Positions 9,326-17,391 of a stretch of 39,763 nt of DNA are shown in pieces (the stretch's first letter is position 1; every line of letters starts with the position of its first letter). Made by a program: the position numbers and the translations under genes. The stretch is from Bacteriovoracaceae bacterium. Lineage in GTDB: Bacteria; Bdellovibrionota; UBA2394. Below the pieces are notes generated by a model, which saw only the letters and a list, made by a program, of their open reading frames with translations, had not been told where the DNA came from and searched no databases. The stretch spans positions 1 to 39,763 of the forward strand of contig JAQBPA010000025.1 in NCBI GenBank assembly GCA_028287765.1. The letters run 5' to 3'.

Positions 9326-9344
9326 ATAAACAACAGTTGTTTAT
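9326..9344. promoter_or_regulatory. Second ATAAACA-N5-TGTTTAT dyad
   Basis: Same arms and spacer length as the site at 7920-7938, here extended to a palindrome with 10-base arms (TTATAAACAA CAG TTGTTTATAA, 9324-9346). It lies 10 bases upstream of the GTG start of the 7969-9315 kinase gene. The repeated position relative to two kinase genes argues for a common regulator. Confidence 0.55.
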
Positions 9345-9419
9345 AAGACAATCCCAGACTTCTTTTTTAAATGATCAAGAGCGCTTATGAACGGGGGCGA
9401 GCAATGCCTTAATAAATTT

Positions 9420-9629
9420 TTATTCTGCTAGCCTTTCAGCCAAAATTCCGTGCTCAACGATATTCTTTAGAATTTCCTGCAGCTGTGCCTGATCGCCTGC
9501 CGTATTAATTTTTGAAAGATAGGGCGAAAGGCTTGCAAATTTTTGAGCATCGACATCGAAAGCGACGAAGTGAATCACCGGGTATTCCGCAACAGGAAGA
9601 AGATTGATGGCTCGCACGATGTCATTTAA
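9420..9629 (-). pseudogene. Remnant of a VWA-like domain protein (C-terminal end)
   Basis: This frame encodes about 65-69 residues. They contain VIHFVAFDVDAQKFASL, then a helix ending in LKNIVEHGIL, like the last strand and helix of von Willebrand A domains. The first part of the domain, including the MIDAS metal site, is missing, and an in-frame TAG lies just upstream of residue 1. It therefore looks like the 3' end of a deleted gene. The rest of the 487-base gap between 9316 and 9802 holds only the dyad at 9326 and a 7-base inverted repeat (ATCGAGG...CCTCGAT, 9654-9685). I see no other gene there. Confidence 0.35.
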
Positions 9630-9802
9630 CTAAGGAGAGGCTTTATCTACTCAATCGAGGCTAGAATCCACTCTCAATCCTCGATAAGGAAAGATTACCG
9701 GGTCGGTCCGTATAAAACTCAGAGGGCTTCCGATTTTGGCCGTCTAATTCTAGACCTAAGTCCGGGTAACCCAAAGTCCAAATCCGACTATGTAGATGTG
9801 CA

Positions 9803-11059
9803 ATGCGGCTGCAGCGAATACTCATTCTTTTTTCAACACCCCTTTTTTTATATTCAATTGCCTTTTCTGCTACACGCGTATCACGACAAAAAATCCCGGA
9901 GTTTTCTGAATCCAGCATGAAAAAGTATCAAAGAATAATGAACCCGCGCAGGCGAACGTGCACAGGCAAATTGATCGGGCTTGCAAAAACACATTTAAAC
10001 CATCATTCAGATAGAACATTCTTTACCCATAAACATTTTATCCCAGCTCTATTTGAAGATCCAAATCCTGATTATTTGATTCCCAATTTCCGTTCAATTA
10101 ATCCAAAAGAACGCGCGAGCATTTTCAGTGATCTAAATATCGCAGAAAGAAAATGGAGAGGGGAAGTTTCAAAAACAGGTCTGCCGCCGCATTTAAGTTT
10201 GGTTCATAGCTATTTCGATGCTGGCATCCATGGCCTCATCATGAGTCATTGGGTTGATGATCCAGCCGTCCGACGCGTAATCATCTTTCTATGTGGTTAT
10301 TTGTTGCATTGGATTGATGATTTAGCTGATGGGCCCTATGCAAAAAAAATAAAGACAATGCCTTTGCCTAATTTTATGTTCCAACCCTTTCAAAACTCAC
10401 TCACGCAATTGCATCCGAAATTGGGAAACCTTTGGCAAGGAGCAATGGAGTACGCCATTCAAGAGGTTCCAGAATTCAAAAACAGACAATATGACTTCGA
10501 GAGCGAAGCTAAAAGAATGTTTTTGAACGGAGTCATGTTTAGTTCGTCAGATAAGGAGATACAACAAATATTCATTTATTATCATCAAGCTTTCTTCCAT
10601 CTCCTTTGGAATGAAAGTACTCATGTGGGAAGGCTTGTGGGAAGCATAACTCCAGGATCTATCGCCAATACAAGCAAGGTGCTTTCACTTGCTTGGCGAG
10701 GAATAAAGCAAGAACCCGATGCAAATTTAGTTCAACTTACGGATCTCTTTATTGCTCCGGGTGTACTCGTTCATGACGACGCGACTGAAAAAGTAATCGG
10801 AGAAGATCAACTGACTGATCAATTTTCAATAATCGATCTGCAGACAGACTTAAGAAAAACTTTTGTCACCATTTTGAAAAATGATGATCACTTTTTAAAA
10901 TTATTTCTAGAACCTATTCCTTTGTTTATCGACGCGTCTGAAGACGTTCTCAGAAAAAGCGGTTGGCTGCCCATTTATCTGGAATTTTTAACCGACCCGA
11001 GAGTAAAAAAGTTACTTCCGGACGGGTGGCTGGATAACTATATTTATGTTTATGAATAA
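9803..11059 (+). CDS. Exported hypothetical protein with a DDxxD-like motif
   Basis: 418 residues beginning with a signal peptide (basic MRLQR, a hydrophobic stretch to about residue 22, then SATR). The mature part is helical and rich in aromatic residues. It contains LLHWIDDLADGPYA at about 167-180, which looks like the DDxxD motif of isoprenoid synthases. I cannot find the second metal motif with confidence, and export argues against a standard terpene synthase. The ribosome site is weak. It is convergent with the 11070 gene, and both encode exported proteins of unknown role. I do not recognise the family. Confidence 0.75.
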   Translation: MRLQRILILFSTPLFLYSIAFSATRVSRQKIPEFSESSMKKYQRIMNPRRRTCTGKLIGLAKTHLNHHSDRTFFTHKHFIPALFEDPNPDYLIPNFRSINPKERASIFSDLNIAERKWRGEVSKTGLPPHLSLVHSYFDAGIHGLIMSHWVDDPAVRRVIIFLCGYLLHWIDDLADGPYAKKIKTMPLPNFMFQPFQNSLTQLHPKLGNLWQGAMEYAIQEVPEFKNRQYDFESEAKRMFLNGVMFSSSDKEIQQIFIYYHQAFFHLLWNESTHVGRLVGSITPGSIANTSKVLSLAWRGIKQEPDANLVQLTDLFIAPGVLVHDDATEKVIGEDQLTDQFSIIDLQTDLRKTFVTILKNDDHFLKLFLEPIPLFIDASEDVLRKSGWLPIYLEFLTDPRVKKLLPDGWLDNYIYVYE

Positions 11060-11069
11060 TTCAAACTGA

Positions 11070-12230
11070 TTAAGGTCTTTTTGTAAGATCGATATCGAAG
11101 GGCCCCGCTCCCAACCTTGACAGAAGACTTCGTGCAGTTCTTTCCCATTGATCGAATTCCAGCTGCATAACCGTAGGCCTACCTGAACCATTACTTTGCT
11201 TGCCGTCACTTGCCGGAAAATCAAGATAGTGAAGACCTAGCCTTTCTGCAATTTCGATTCGGTTGAGCGCCGTTTCTGCAAAATATTTTACAAGTGAATG
11301 ATAAAAAGGAACTTCTTGAGAAGTTCTAGAATGATTCATTAAATCGTAAAAATGTTCGGCTTCAATCAACAGTTCTTTCGTGTTTAGTCGACGAGAAAAA
11401 TTTTGAGTTAAGCGGGTCAGTTCTAAAAGATGATCCAGCTTGCTTTGAATGACGTCGGCTTGATTGTCACCTATCTCGGAATCAGATAACTCTGCATTTC
11501 GAGGTAAGATTCGATGAGTTTGAATAAGTCCTTCGTAAAATTCCTTAACCGATTCGGCATAGATAGTTCTGAATTTCTTTTTTTGCATCCGACCCTCGTG
11601 GGAAAATCCGGGTTCTATTGCTCGATCGAAAAGAACATCGATATTATTTTTTATTTCCAGGGCTTCACCCTGAAGACGTTCCAAAATTCTTTGCTCTTCC
11701 AGAACAAATCGTCTGACCTTTTCATCAGTCGAATCGGCAAGACTCTCTTTAGAATCTTTATAAAGTCGAAGCATTGCTTCGTTTAGCAACTCAATACGTG
11801 CATCGAGTCTGGCGATGAAATCTAAGGGTGGGTCTTCAGACAATAGCTTTGAGAGGAGCCGACCGACGCTAAGCCATTCTTCAAAAATTTTACGATGCTC
11901 TTCGAGTTGAGGAATGATATCGGAGCTGAAATCATGCCCAAACGAAAATCCAGTCAAAAGAACGGGTGTTGATGTTTTTGAAAGTTGCTCAATACGATAT
12001 CGAACCAGATCCCGTTCACGCTTTACTGGTAAATTTTGTTGATATGATGGAGTGGGTCGAGAAGGATATCCGAGACGTTCAAACATTCTTCGACAAAAGC
12101 TTTTTTTGGCAGCAGGCAATTCAGAATCCGTCCAAGCACTGGCGGCACTACTAACTCTTAAGCTAAGAGTTAGTAGAAAAATAATGGGAAAGAAGAAGTA
12201 ATTAATCAAACGGGATTCTCTCAATTTCAT
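11070..12230 (-). CDS. Exported helical hypothetical protein
   Basis: The ORF track starts at 12266, but the methionine at 12230 gives a clean signal peptide (MKLRESRLIN, a hydrophobic run through FLLTLSL, then SSAAS) and is preferred, giving 386 residues. The mature protein is long, charged and mostly helical, with Leu/Glu/Arg-rich segments (about 80-340) that suggest coiled coils or a helical bundle. It is probably periplasmic. The signal-peptide codons contain a 13-base perfect inverted repeat that could fold in the mRNA. No family recognised. Confidence 0.7.
   Translation of the reverse strand: MKLRESRLINYFFFPIIFLLTLSLRVSSAASAWTDSELPAAKKSFCRRMFERLGYPSRPTPSYQQNLPVKRERDLVRYRIEQLSKTSTPVLLTGFSFGHDFSSDIIPQLEEHRKIFEEWLSVGRLLSKLLSEDPPLDFIARLDARIELLNEAMLRLYKDSKESLADSTDEKVRRFVLEEQRILERLQGEALEIKNNIDVLFDRAIEPGFSHEGRMQKKKFRTIYAESVKEFYEGLIQTHRILPRNAELSDSEIGDNQADVIQSKLDHLLELTRLTQNFSRRLNTKELLIEAEHFYDLMNHSRTSQEVPFYHSLVKYFAETALNRIEIAERLGLHYLDFPASDGKQSNGSGRPTVMQLEFDQWERTARSLLSRLGAGPFDIDLTKRP
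12148..12176. repeat. Perfect 13-bp inverted repeat with 3-base loop
   Basis: Arms CTACTAACTCTTA and TAAGAGTTAGTAG flank AGC. The repeat lies inside the signal-peptide codons of the 11070-12230 gene. In RNA it would form a strong hairpin about 55 bases into the coding sequence. It could be an operator, a translation-control hairpin or chance constrained by codons. Confidence 0.6.
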
Positions 12231-12309
12231 TGTGCGATTTTTATTGTGCGAGTGATATTCGGTCAATATTCAACGATCTAACTAAGGATAGACATCCGCT
12301 CAATTGAGC

Positions 12310-12504
12310 TTAAAGAAAAAAACTACTCGCTCTCCAAAGGAGTGAGGGTCTCTTTTTAATGACACTCCTATAGGAGTCATCTTTTTCTCCGAAAAAAGCA
12401 TAGAGGACAAATGGAATTCCAAGCAAAACAACGTAGGCGATTAAAAGGAAAAAAATATTTCCACCAAAAATGGTCATGAAAGCTGAATAGAGATAGAGAG
12501 TCAT
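12310..12504 (-). CDS. Small membrane protein
   Basis: 64 residues from the ATG at 12504, chosen because GGAGGAG lies nine bases before it. The track start (TTG, 12522) would overlap that site. The first 45 residues are strongly hydrophobic, with one long or two short membrane helices (YLYSAFMTIFGGNIFFLL and AYVVLLGIPFVLYAFF). A basic cytoplasmic tail follows. No family recognised. It lies downstream of the regulator operon on the same strand, but a probable terminator at 12563-12601 separates them. Confidence 0.6.
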   Translation of the reverse strand: MTLYLYSAFMTIFGGNIFFLLIAYVVLLGIPFVLYAFFGEKDDSYRSVIKKRPSLLWRASSFFL

Positions 12505-12562
12505 TTTGAGCATCTCCTCCAATTAGTTTATTATTCGTTAGTGCGCATTCGCCTAAGAACCC

Positions 12563-12601
12563 AAAAAACGGACTCAGCACTGTAGCGCGTCAGCCAGTGC
12601 T
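12563..12601 (-). terminator. Probable terminator of the kdpD-kinase-regulator operon
   Basis: On the minus strand a 7-base stem AGCACTG/CAGTGCT with a 12-base loop is followed seven bases later by TTTTTT. It lies about 75 bases past the stop of the NtrC-type regulator gene. The gap between stem and T-run is larger than ideal. Confidence 0.45.
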
Positions 12602-12673
12602 AACCTTCGATGTAAGAATTATATGAAAAGTAGGAAGAGTGAATCAGACCAAGGTGGGGTTGGGTTTAATTAT

Positions 12674-14011
12674 TTAAGCGAGTCCATACTCTTTGCGCTT
12701 TCGCCAGAGAGTCACAGTCGTGATCCCAAGAATGTGTGCAGCTCTTTCCTGATTGCTTTCCGTTGCCAAGACTTTTTCAATATAATCGCGCTCAAGACGC
12801 TCTAAGGTGACGAGCTCTCCCGAAATTTTCTCTGGCTTATGACGAACCGTCTCCGGAAGATCCGAAATATCGATATCTTTACCATTTGATAAGAGGACGA
12901 TCCGTTCGATCACATTACTCAGCTCACGAATGTTACCCGGCCATGAATAATCGAGAAGAACTTTTAAAACGTCGTCCGGAATTTTAACCTGAGTGGCACT
13001 ATTGCTTGAGAATTTAGTCAGAAACTTTTGAATCAAAATGGGGATATCTTCCTTCCGAAAGCGAAGAGGAACTAAAGAGCACTCAAGAACATTTAAACGA
13101 TAATACAGATCTTCCCTAAAGGTGCCCTCCTTCACCGCCTTTTCTAAATTCTTATTGGTCGCCCCAATGATTCTTGTATCCACATAAATAGATTTGTTGC
13201 TTCCTACTCTTTCGATCACCTTTTCTTGAAGGAACCTCAAAAGCTTCAGTTGGCCATTTAAAGAAATATCTCCAATCTCATCGAGAAAGAGCGTTCCGTG
13301 ATTCGCGAGTTCAAATTTTCCGACTTTATCTTGGAAAGCTCCCGTAAAGGAGCCTTTAACGTGACCAAAAATTTCTGACTCAAAAAGGTTCTCAGCTAAG
13401 CTTGTGCAATTCACGGTGACAAAGGGATGCGAATGTCTCTTTGATTTTTCATGAATAGCTCTCGCGAGTTCACTTTTTCCCGTTCCGCTTTCTCCAATCA
13501 GAAGCACCGTTGAGTCTGTAGGAGATACTTTTTGAACGAATTCCTCGAGCCGGTGACTTGCAATGGAAGTGAATCCCGTAAAATATTCATGAACGCTTCC
13601 GCCCTGATCGCGAAGTTTTTGATTTTCTCGCCGCAGAGAAACAACGAGTCGAACTTTTTTAAGAAGATGTTCGAGTTGAGCAGTCGTAAAGGGCTTTGGA
13701 AGGTAATCAAACGCTCCCTCCTTTGTCACTTGGACTGCGTTTTCAATGGAGGCAAAAGCTGTAATCACGACGACAACAGGAGGTATTTGAAAATCTTTTG
13801 TAGCTCGAATGATATCCACGCCTGTTTTTTCGCCCATTCGAAAGTCCGTCAAAATAAGATCAAAATCATCGGATGTGAGGTGCTGGAGTGCCATGGCTAC
13901 GCTTGAAGCTGGCGTGACTTTGCAGTCGAGAAGTTTGAGGCTAAGACTCAGTGTTCTTAAGATATTTGGATCGTCATCAACCAATAAAATTTTAAGGGGG
14001 GTATCGCTCAC
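12674..14011 (-). CDS. Sigma-54-dependent response regulator (NtrC family) of the kdp locus
   Basis: Counted from the GTG at 14011 (445 residues; GAGAGG lies five bases before it), rather than the TTG at 14050 used by the track. Receiver domain 6-120 with VDDDP, acceptor Asp56 (LILTDFRMG) and Lys in LPKPF. AAA+ domain about 140-375 with Walker A GESGTGKSELA, the sigma-54 contact loop as GSFTGA (Ser for the usual Ala), LFLDEIGD and the REDLYYRLNV sensor region. C-terminal Fis-type helix-turn-helix (NQERAAHILGITTVTLWRKRKEYG). It is last in the operon kdpD / kinase / regulator and replaces the OmpR-type KdpE. It most probably activates the sigma-54 promoter of kdpFABC by binding the ATTACA palindromes. 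That binding is inferred. Confidence 0.93.
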   Translation of the reverse strand: MSDTPLKILLVDDDPNILRTLSLSLKLLDCKVTPASSVAMALQHLTSDDFDLILTDFRMGEKTGVDIIRATKDFQIPPVVVVITAFASIENAVQVTKEGAFDYLPKPFTTAQLEHLLKKVRLVVSLRRENQKLRDQGGSVHEYFTGFTSIASHRLEEFVQKVSPTDSTVLLIGESGTGKSELARAIHEKSKRHSHPFVTVNCTSLAENLFESEIFGHVKGSFTGAFQDKVGKFELANHGTLFLDEIGDISLNGQLKLLRFLQEKVIERVGSNKSIYVDTRIIGATNKNLEKAVKEGTFREDLYYRLNVLECSLVPLRFRKEDIPILIQKFLTKFSSNSATQVKIPDDVLKVLLDYSWPGNIRELSNVIERIVLLSNGKDIDISDLPETVRHKPEKISGELVTLERLERDYIEKVLATESNQERAAHILGITTVTLWRKRKEYGLA

Positions 14012-14046
14012 AAGCACCTCTCTATATATATGTCTTCTGTCACGTA

Positions 14047-15825
14047 TCAACCGTGCCCTGATATGAGGGGTAAGGTAATTCGAAAAATCGAGCCATGAGG
14101 TTCGCGATAGATATATTGAATCTCGCCATGGTGGGCTTCTACGACTTCTTTAGCAATGGTGAGACCTAATCCCAAAAATCCCGGCTTTTGCTCGCCTTCA
14201 CCTTTGGCCTGAAAGTAAGGCTCGAAAATCTTATCTCGAATTTCTAGCGGCACGCCAGGACCCTCATCCCAAATTTCTATATGAACCTTGTTGCTGTCCG
14301 TCGACAAAAGAACCTTGATGATTCCTAGAGAAGGAGAAACACGTACGGCGTTTCCCAGCAGATTTGAAATGGCCCAAGGAAATTTAATAAGATCTACAGA
14401 TGCCCAAATTTCGCCCGAGCCTTCTTGAATATATTCGAGTCTTACATTTCTTTCTTTCGAAAGAACATGAAAGGGTCTCATCCATTCTTTCAATTTCTCG
14501 TTGAGTGGAGTGAGCTCCAACTTTAATCTTAAAGAACTTAAATCAACAGAACCCACCTGAATGAACTCATTCGCTACAATTCGAATTCTGGCGACATCAT
14601 CATGAATGGTATTGATGAGCATCTGTTCTTCATCACTCCACTGACCTTTTCTAGAGAGCAAAAGTTCGCTTGCTGTTCCAAGAGATTGAAGAGGGGTTTT
14701 GAGTTCATGCGATAAAATTCCCAAAAAATCTGCCTTCGATTTTTCTCGTTGAATATTTTCCGTAATATCGTGAAGAAGATAAAGCATCATTCCAAGGGGT
14801 TCATCGTTTTTTCCTAAAATGTTTCGACACCGACCGCTAAAAATTCTTTTTTTGCCGTCGAAAGCAAGCTCGACGGATTGATCCGGTGATAGATCCCGAT
14901 TCAAAAACTGCCGCAGCCTCAAATAATTATCTCCGAGTGTCGAAAGGTCAGCCCAGAAGTGATAAAGAACATCTTCCTTTTTGAGTCCAAGCAATTCCAA
15001 CATTCCTTCATTGCACTGGACAACAGTCTGCCGATTGTCGATGACGATAATCCCATCATCCACAGACTCTAAAACGGTTTCAAGCTTTTGGCCCTGAACA
15101 GAAAGTTCTTCGAGATTGAGCTTTTGCAGATCGCAAAGTCTGTCCCAGAGTCTTCCCATTTCGTGATTTAAAACTTTCATTTCAAAGTTCGTGGGTACAG
15201 GAAGTTTCAATTGAGTCCCGAGTCGAGGCTTTCGGCGAAGGGCTTCTGCGATATCTTTAATAGGCCGAGAAATCTTTACGGCCAAACCGTCGGCAAGATA
15301 AATCGCCCAAAGAAGAGAAATCATAAAAAGGACGATACTGAAAATGAGAATTCTCTTACTCGCTAAAACACTTTTCTCTGCAAGTTTGAACATCCCTTTT
15401 TCGTTGAGCTCAATCAGACGATCCAAGTTTTGTCGCATTTCTATAAAATCACGGCCCGAAGTGGCCTCTGGGTTTGTTTTTGAGCGGTCCCAAAGATTTC
15501 TAATTTTTGAAGCGAGCCCGCCTTCTCCTGGCTCCGTGATATTATGTTCTTCAAACGAAATCATATCTTCAAAAAGCTTTTTCCATTCGTTTGGATTTTT
15601 CTCCGGATGGCGTGCTGGCAATGAAAGTGCATTCCATGATTCTTTCATCTTCATGGCTGCAGAAATAGAGTCATAATTAGAATGGATAATCTGCGGAGTG
15701 ACGCCGCTTGAGAAGTACACGGCGAGCATCATGAAAATGCCAACGCCCACATAGAGCGAAACAAGGACGAAGAATTGTCGAAGAATTTTTTGTCTAAGTG
15801 GAGGTAAGTGCGCTTCTTCTCTCAT
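14047..15825 (-). CDS. Transmembrane HAMP-PAS histidine kinase of the kdp locus
   Basis: 592 residues. Transmembrane helix about 18-38, an extracytoplasmic helical sensor domain (39-157), a second helix 158-178, HAMP 180-240, PAS 245-360, HisKA with His373 in LSHELKTPLQ, and ATPase 470-588 (NLLGNAVRVSP, DEGPGVP, GLGLTIAKEV). The start overlaps the kdpD stop by four bases (ATGA), and the regulator gene begins 35 bases after its stop. It thus supplies the kinase module missing from the short KdpD. Its two-helix sensor and HAMP differ from the four-helix membrane domain of classical KdpD, so it is a substitute kinase, not a simple split half. Confidence 0.92.
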   Translation of the reverse strand: MREEAHLPPLRQKILRQFFVLVSLYVGVGIFMMLAVYFSSGVTPQIIHSNYDSISAAMKMKESWNALSLPARHPEKNPNEWKKLFEDMISFEEHNITEPGEGGLASKIRNLWDRSKTNPEATSGRDFIEMRQNLDRLIELNEKGMFKLAEKSVLASKRILIFSIVLFMISLLWAIYLADGLAVKISRPIKDIAEALRRKPRLGTQLKLPVPTNFEMKVLNHEMGRLWDRLCDLQKLNLEELSVQGQKLETVLESVDDGIIVIDNRQTVVQCNEGMLELLGLKKEDVLYHFWADLSTLGDNYLRLRQFLNRDLSPDQSVELAFDGKKRIFSGRCRNILGKNDEPLGMMLYLLHDITENIQREKSKADFLGILSHELKTPLQSLGTASELLLSRKGQWSDEEQMLINTIHDDVARIRIVANEFIQVGSVDLSSLRLKLELTPLNEKLKEWMRPFHVLSKERNVRLEYIQEGSGEIWASVDLIKFPWAISNLLGNAVRVSPSLGIIKVLLSTDSNKVHIEIWDEGPGVPLEIRDKIFEPYFQAKGEGEQKPGFLGLGLTIAKEVVEAHHGEIQYIYREPHGSIFRITLPLISGHG

Positions 15826-16949
15826 CTCTCCTCTCCTTCGAGACTGCTTAAAATATGCACATCCACTCCAACGGAGTCGTGAATGAAACTAAGAAGAACA
15901 GAACCTCGAAACCTTTCTCTGAGAGGAGAGAGTCTGGATTTGCCAAAAACTGCATGTCTCACATTGTGCTCGAGAGCGAAGTTACAAAGAAGACTTGCGA
16001 TATCGTCTCCATGGAGCGTGATCACCTCAGCATCGAGACGCTTTGCAAGAGTAAGATTATTCTGAAGCTTCCGCTGAAGTCCGGCGTCAATATTCGTCGG
16101 GTTCTCTTCTGAACTCTGCACGTAGACCACATAGCATTGACTTGAAAGCTGCATGGCCATCCGGCAGCCTTTTCGAATCAGAACTTCGGCACTGGTGGGA
16201 TCTGAACTCAAACAAACCATGACCGTCTCATGCGTAAGAAGAGCATTTCTTTCAGAAAGAATGAGTTGTTCGTCAATACGACGAATCTGATCTCCGGCAG
16301 CTTCTTTGAGTGCCGTCTCACGTAAAACTGAGAGGTTGGAAGGAGAAAAAAAGTTTGTCATCGCGCGTTCAGCTTGTTCTTTGGAGTAAATTTTTCCCAT
16401 TCTGAGTCGCTCGCGAAGATCCTCAATCGTAAGGTCGACATTCACAATTTGATCGGCCCTTTGCAAAATCGAATCGGGCAAACGTTCGCGTATTTCCACT
16501 CCCGTAATCGCGCTGATTTTATCTGCGATCGATTCAAGATGCTGAACGTTTAACGTTGAAATGACATTGATGCGATGATCTAAAATCTCGAGCACATCTT
16601 CGTAACGCTTTTCGTGTTTAGAATGGGGTGCGTTGGTATGCGCCAGTTCATCGATCAGAACGATTTGAGGCTTCCTATCGAGAATGGCGTTCACATCCAT
16701 TTCATAAAAAGTTGTCTGGTTAATTTCGTAAGCACGGCGAGAAATGGATTCTAGATCGCCAACTAGACCTGCAGTATCAGATCGGTCGTGAGGCTCCAAG
16801 TATCCAATGACAACATCAAATCCCCGCGCTTTTAATCGAAGAGCTTCTTGAAGCATGGCATAAGTTTTTCCGACGCCCGCCGCATATCCTAGGTAAATCT
16901 TTAAAGATCCCTTCTTCCGTCGCTCTAAAATTTCATCAAATTGAGGCAT
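15822..16949 (-). CDS. kdpD: Short KdpD: sensor domain plus universal-stress domain, no kinase
   Basis: 375 residues matching only the N-terminal half of KdpD. The KdpD sensor domain (about 12-220) has Walker A GYAAGVGKT (21-29) and the signature VLIDELAHTNAPHSKHEKRYEDV. A USP-like domain follows (about 245-370). The four membrane helices, GAF, HisKA and ATPase domains of the roughly 900-residue E. coli protein are absent. The stop overlaps the start of a separate kinase gene, so this is an organised split and not a frameshift. Short KdpD forms are known in some cyanobacteria and Deinococcus. It probably binds ATP or a messenger nucleotide such as c-di-AMP through the USP domain and modulates the partner kinase. 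That is inference. Confidence 0.95.
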   Translation of the reverse strand: MPQFDEILERRKKGSLKIYLGYAAGVGKTYAMLQEALRLKARGFDVVIGYLEPHDRSDTAGLVGDLESISRRAYEINQTTFYEMDVNAILDRKPQIVLIDELAHTNAPHSKHEKRYEDVLEILDHRINVISTLNVQHLESIADKISAITGVEIRERLPDSILQRADQIVNVDLTIEDLRERLRMGKIYSKEQAERAMTNFFSPSNLSVLRETALKEAAGDQIRRIDEQLILSERNALLTHETVMVCLSSDPTSAEVLIRKGCRMAMQLSSQCYVVYVQSSEENPTNIDAGLQRKLQNNLTLAKRLDAEVITLHGDDIASLLCNFALEHNVRHAVFGKSRLSPLRERFRGSVLLSFIHDSVGVDVHILSSLEGEER

Positions 16950-17032
16950 CTAATAGGTAAATCCTATCCGTGATCAGAGAAGATTCCAATCCGCAAAGTA
17001 TCTCCAAAAGGGATGCTTTCTGACCAAAGAGC

Positions 17033-17067
17033 ATTACAAAATGTAATGGAATATTTCATTTTGTAAT
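17033..17067. promoter_or_regulatory. Double palindromic enhancer box upstream of kdp
   Basis: Box 1 ATTACAAAATGTAAT (17033-17047) is a perfect palindrome with a 3-base centre. Box 2 ATTTCATTTTGTAAT (17053-17067) is the inverted form with one mismatch. Centres are 20 bases apart, about two helical turns, which suits two regulator dimers on one DNA face. The pair lies 82 bases from centre to the -12 position of the sigma-54 promoter. Two more copies exist at 24317 and 25875. Confidence 0.8.
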
Positions 17068-17117
17068 TCAATTTTTGCTCCAGGAGGCCTGAATGGCACG
17101 TAAATCAGAAATTTTCT

Positions 17118-17133
17118 TGGCACGTTCATTGCA
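17118..17133 (+). promoter_or_regulatory. Sigma-54 promoter of the kdpFABC operon
   Basis: TGGCACGTTCATTGCA matches the -24/-12 consensus (TGGCACG-N4-TTGCW) at every fixed position, with the required ten bases between GG and GC. The predicted transcript start is near 17144, upstream of the small ORF and kdpF. A lone TGGCACG at 17094 lacks a -12 partner. An NtrC-family activator is encoded in the divergent operon. Confidence 0.9.
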
Positions 17134-17204
17134 AACCATTGGAGTGAGAAAGAAATGAGCACGGAAAAAATAAAAAATGAACGGTCGAATTCGAAAGGAT
17201 CACC

Positions 17205-17297
17205 ATGGTCGCAGCAGACTATTTAAATTTAGGCTTTCTTCTTGTGTGTTTTGGTTTGGGAATTGCTTTTGTGTTTGGTTGTGAACGTTTGAAATAG
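17205..17297 (+). CDS. 30-residue membrane peptide at the head of the kdp operon
   Basis: Too short for the ORF track. It reads MVAADYLNLGFLLVCFGLG, continues as one hydrophobic helix and ends GCERLK. AAAGGATC precedes the ATG. Its TAG lies next to the AGGAG site of kdpF, suggesting coupled translation. My impression is that small single-helix proteins ending in a Cys-acidic-Arg-Leu tail occur before kdpF in other bacteria too, which would need a search. A possible accessory subunit of the Kdp complex; role unproven. Confidence 0.6.
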   Translation: MVAADYLNLGFLLVCFGLGIAFVFGCERLK

Positions 17298-17309
17298 GAG
17301 TGTCATCTT

Positions 17310-17390
17310 ATGGATTTTGTATTGCTAGGAGTTTCCGTCGGAGTCTTTATCTATCTGCTTTACGCACTTATTTGTCCGGAGAAGTTTTAA
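17310..17390 (+). CDS. kdpF: KdpF, small stabilising subunit of the Kdp ATPase
   Basis: 26 residues forming one membrane helix (MDFVLLGVSVGVFIYLLYAL) and ending CPEKF. The YAL-x-x-P/A-E-x-F ending matches KdpF (about 29 residues in E. coli), which packs against KdpA and stabilises the complex. AGGAG at 17296-17300 is well placed. The stop is one base before the kdpA start. It was missed by the ORF track because of its size. Confidence 0.9.
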   Translation: MDFVLLGVSVGVFIYLLYALICPEKF

Positions 17391-17391
17391 T

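Noticed and set aside
12358-12380. Palindrome ACTCCTATAGGAGT inside the small membrane-protein gene
   Set aside because: Within coding sequence, single copy, no promoter context; could be chance.
16993-17006. Minus-strand sigma-54-like element (TGGAGATACTTTGC) upstream of kdpD
   Set aside because: Only nine bases separate GG and GC instead of ten, and that spacing is normally inactive.
17094-17105. Additional TGGCACG 24 bases before the kdp promoter
   Set aside because: No TTGC at the -12 position; probably chance or a decoy half element.
17093-17158. 21-residue basic ORF (MARKSEIFLARS...) with a good ribosome-like AGGAGG
   Set aside because: It spans the sigma-54 promoter, so a transcript starting at 17144 would not contain its start. 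No hydrophobic or leader-peptide logic was seen.
17155-17226. 23-residue ORF overlapping the one above and the 17205 peptide
   Set aside because: Hydrophilic, low-complexity product without recognisable features; likely just the untranslated leader.
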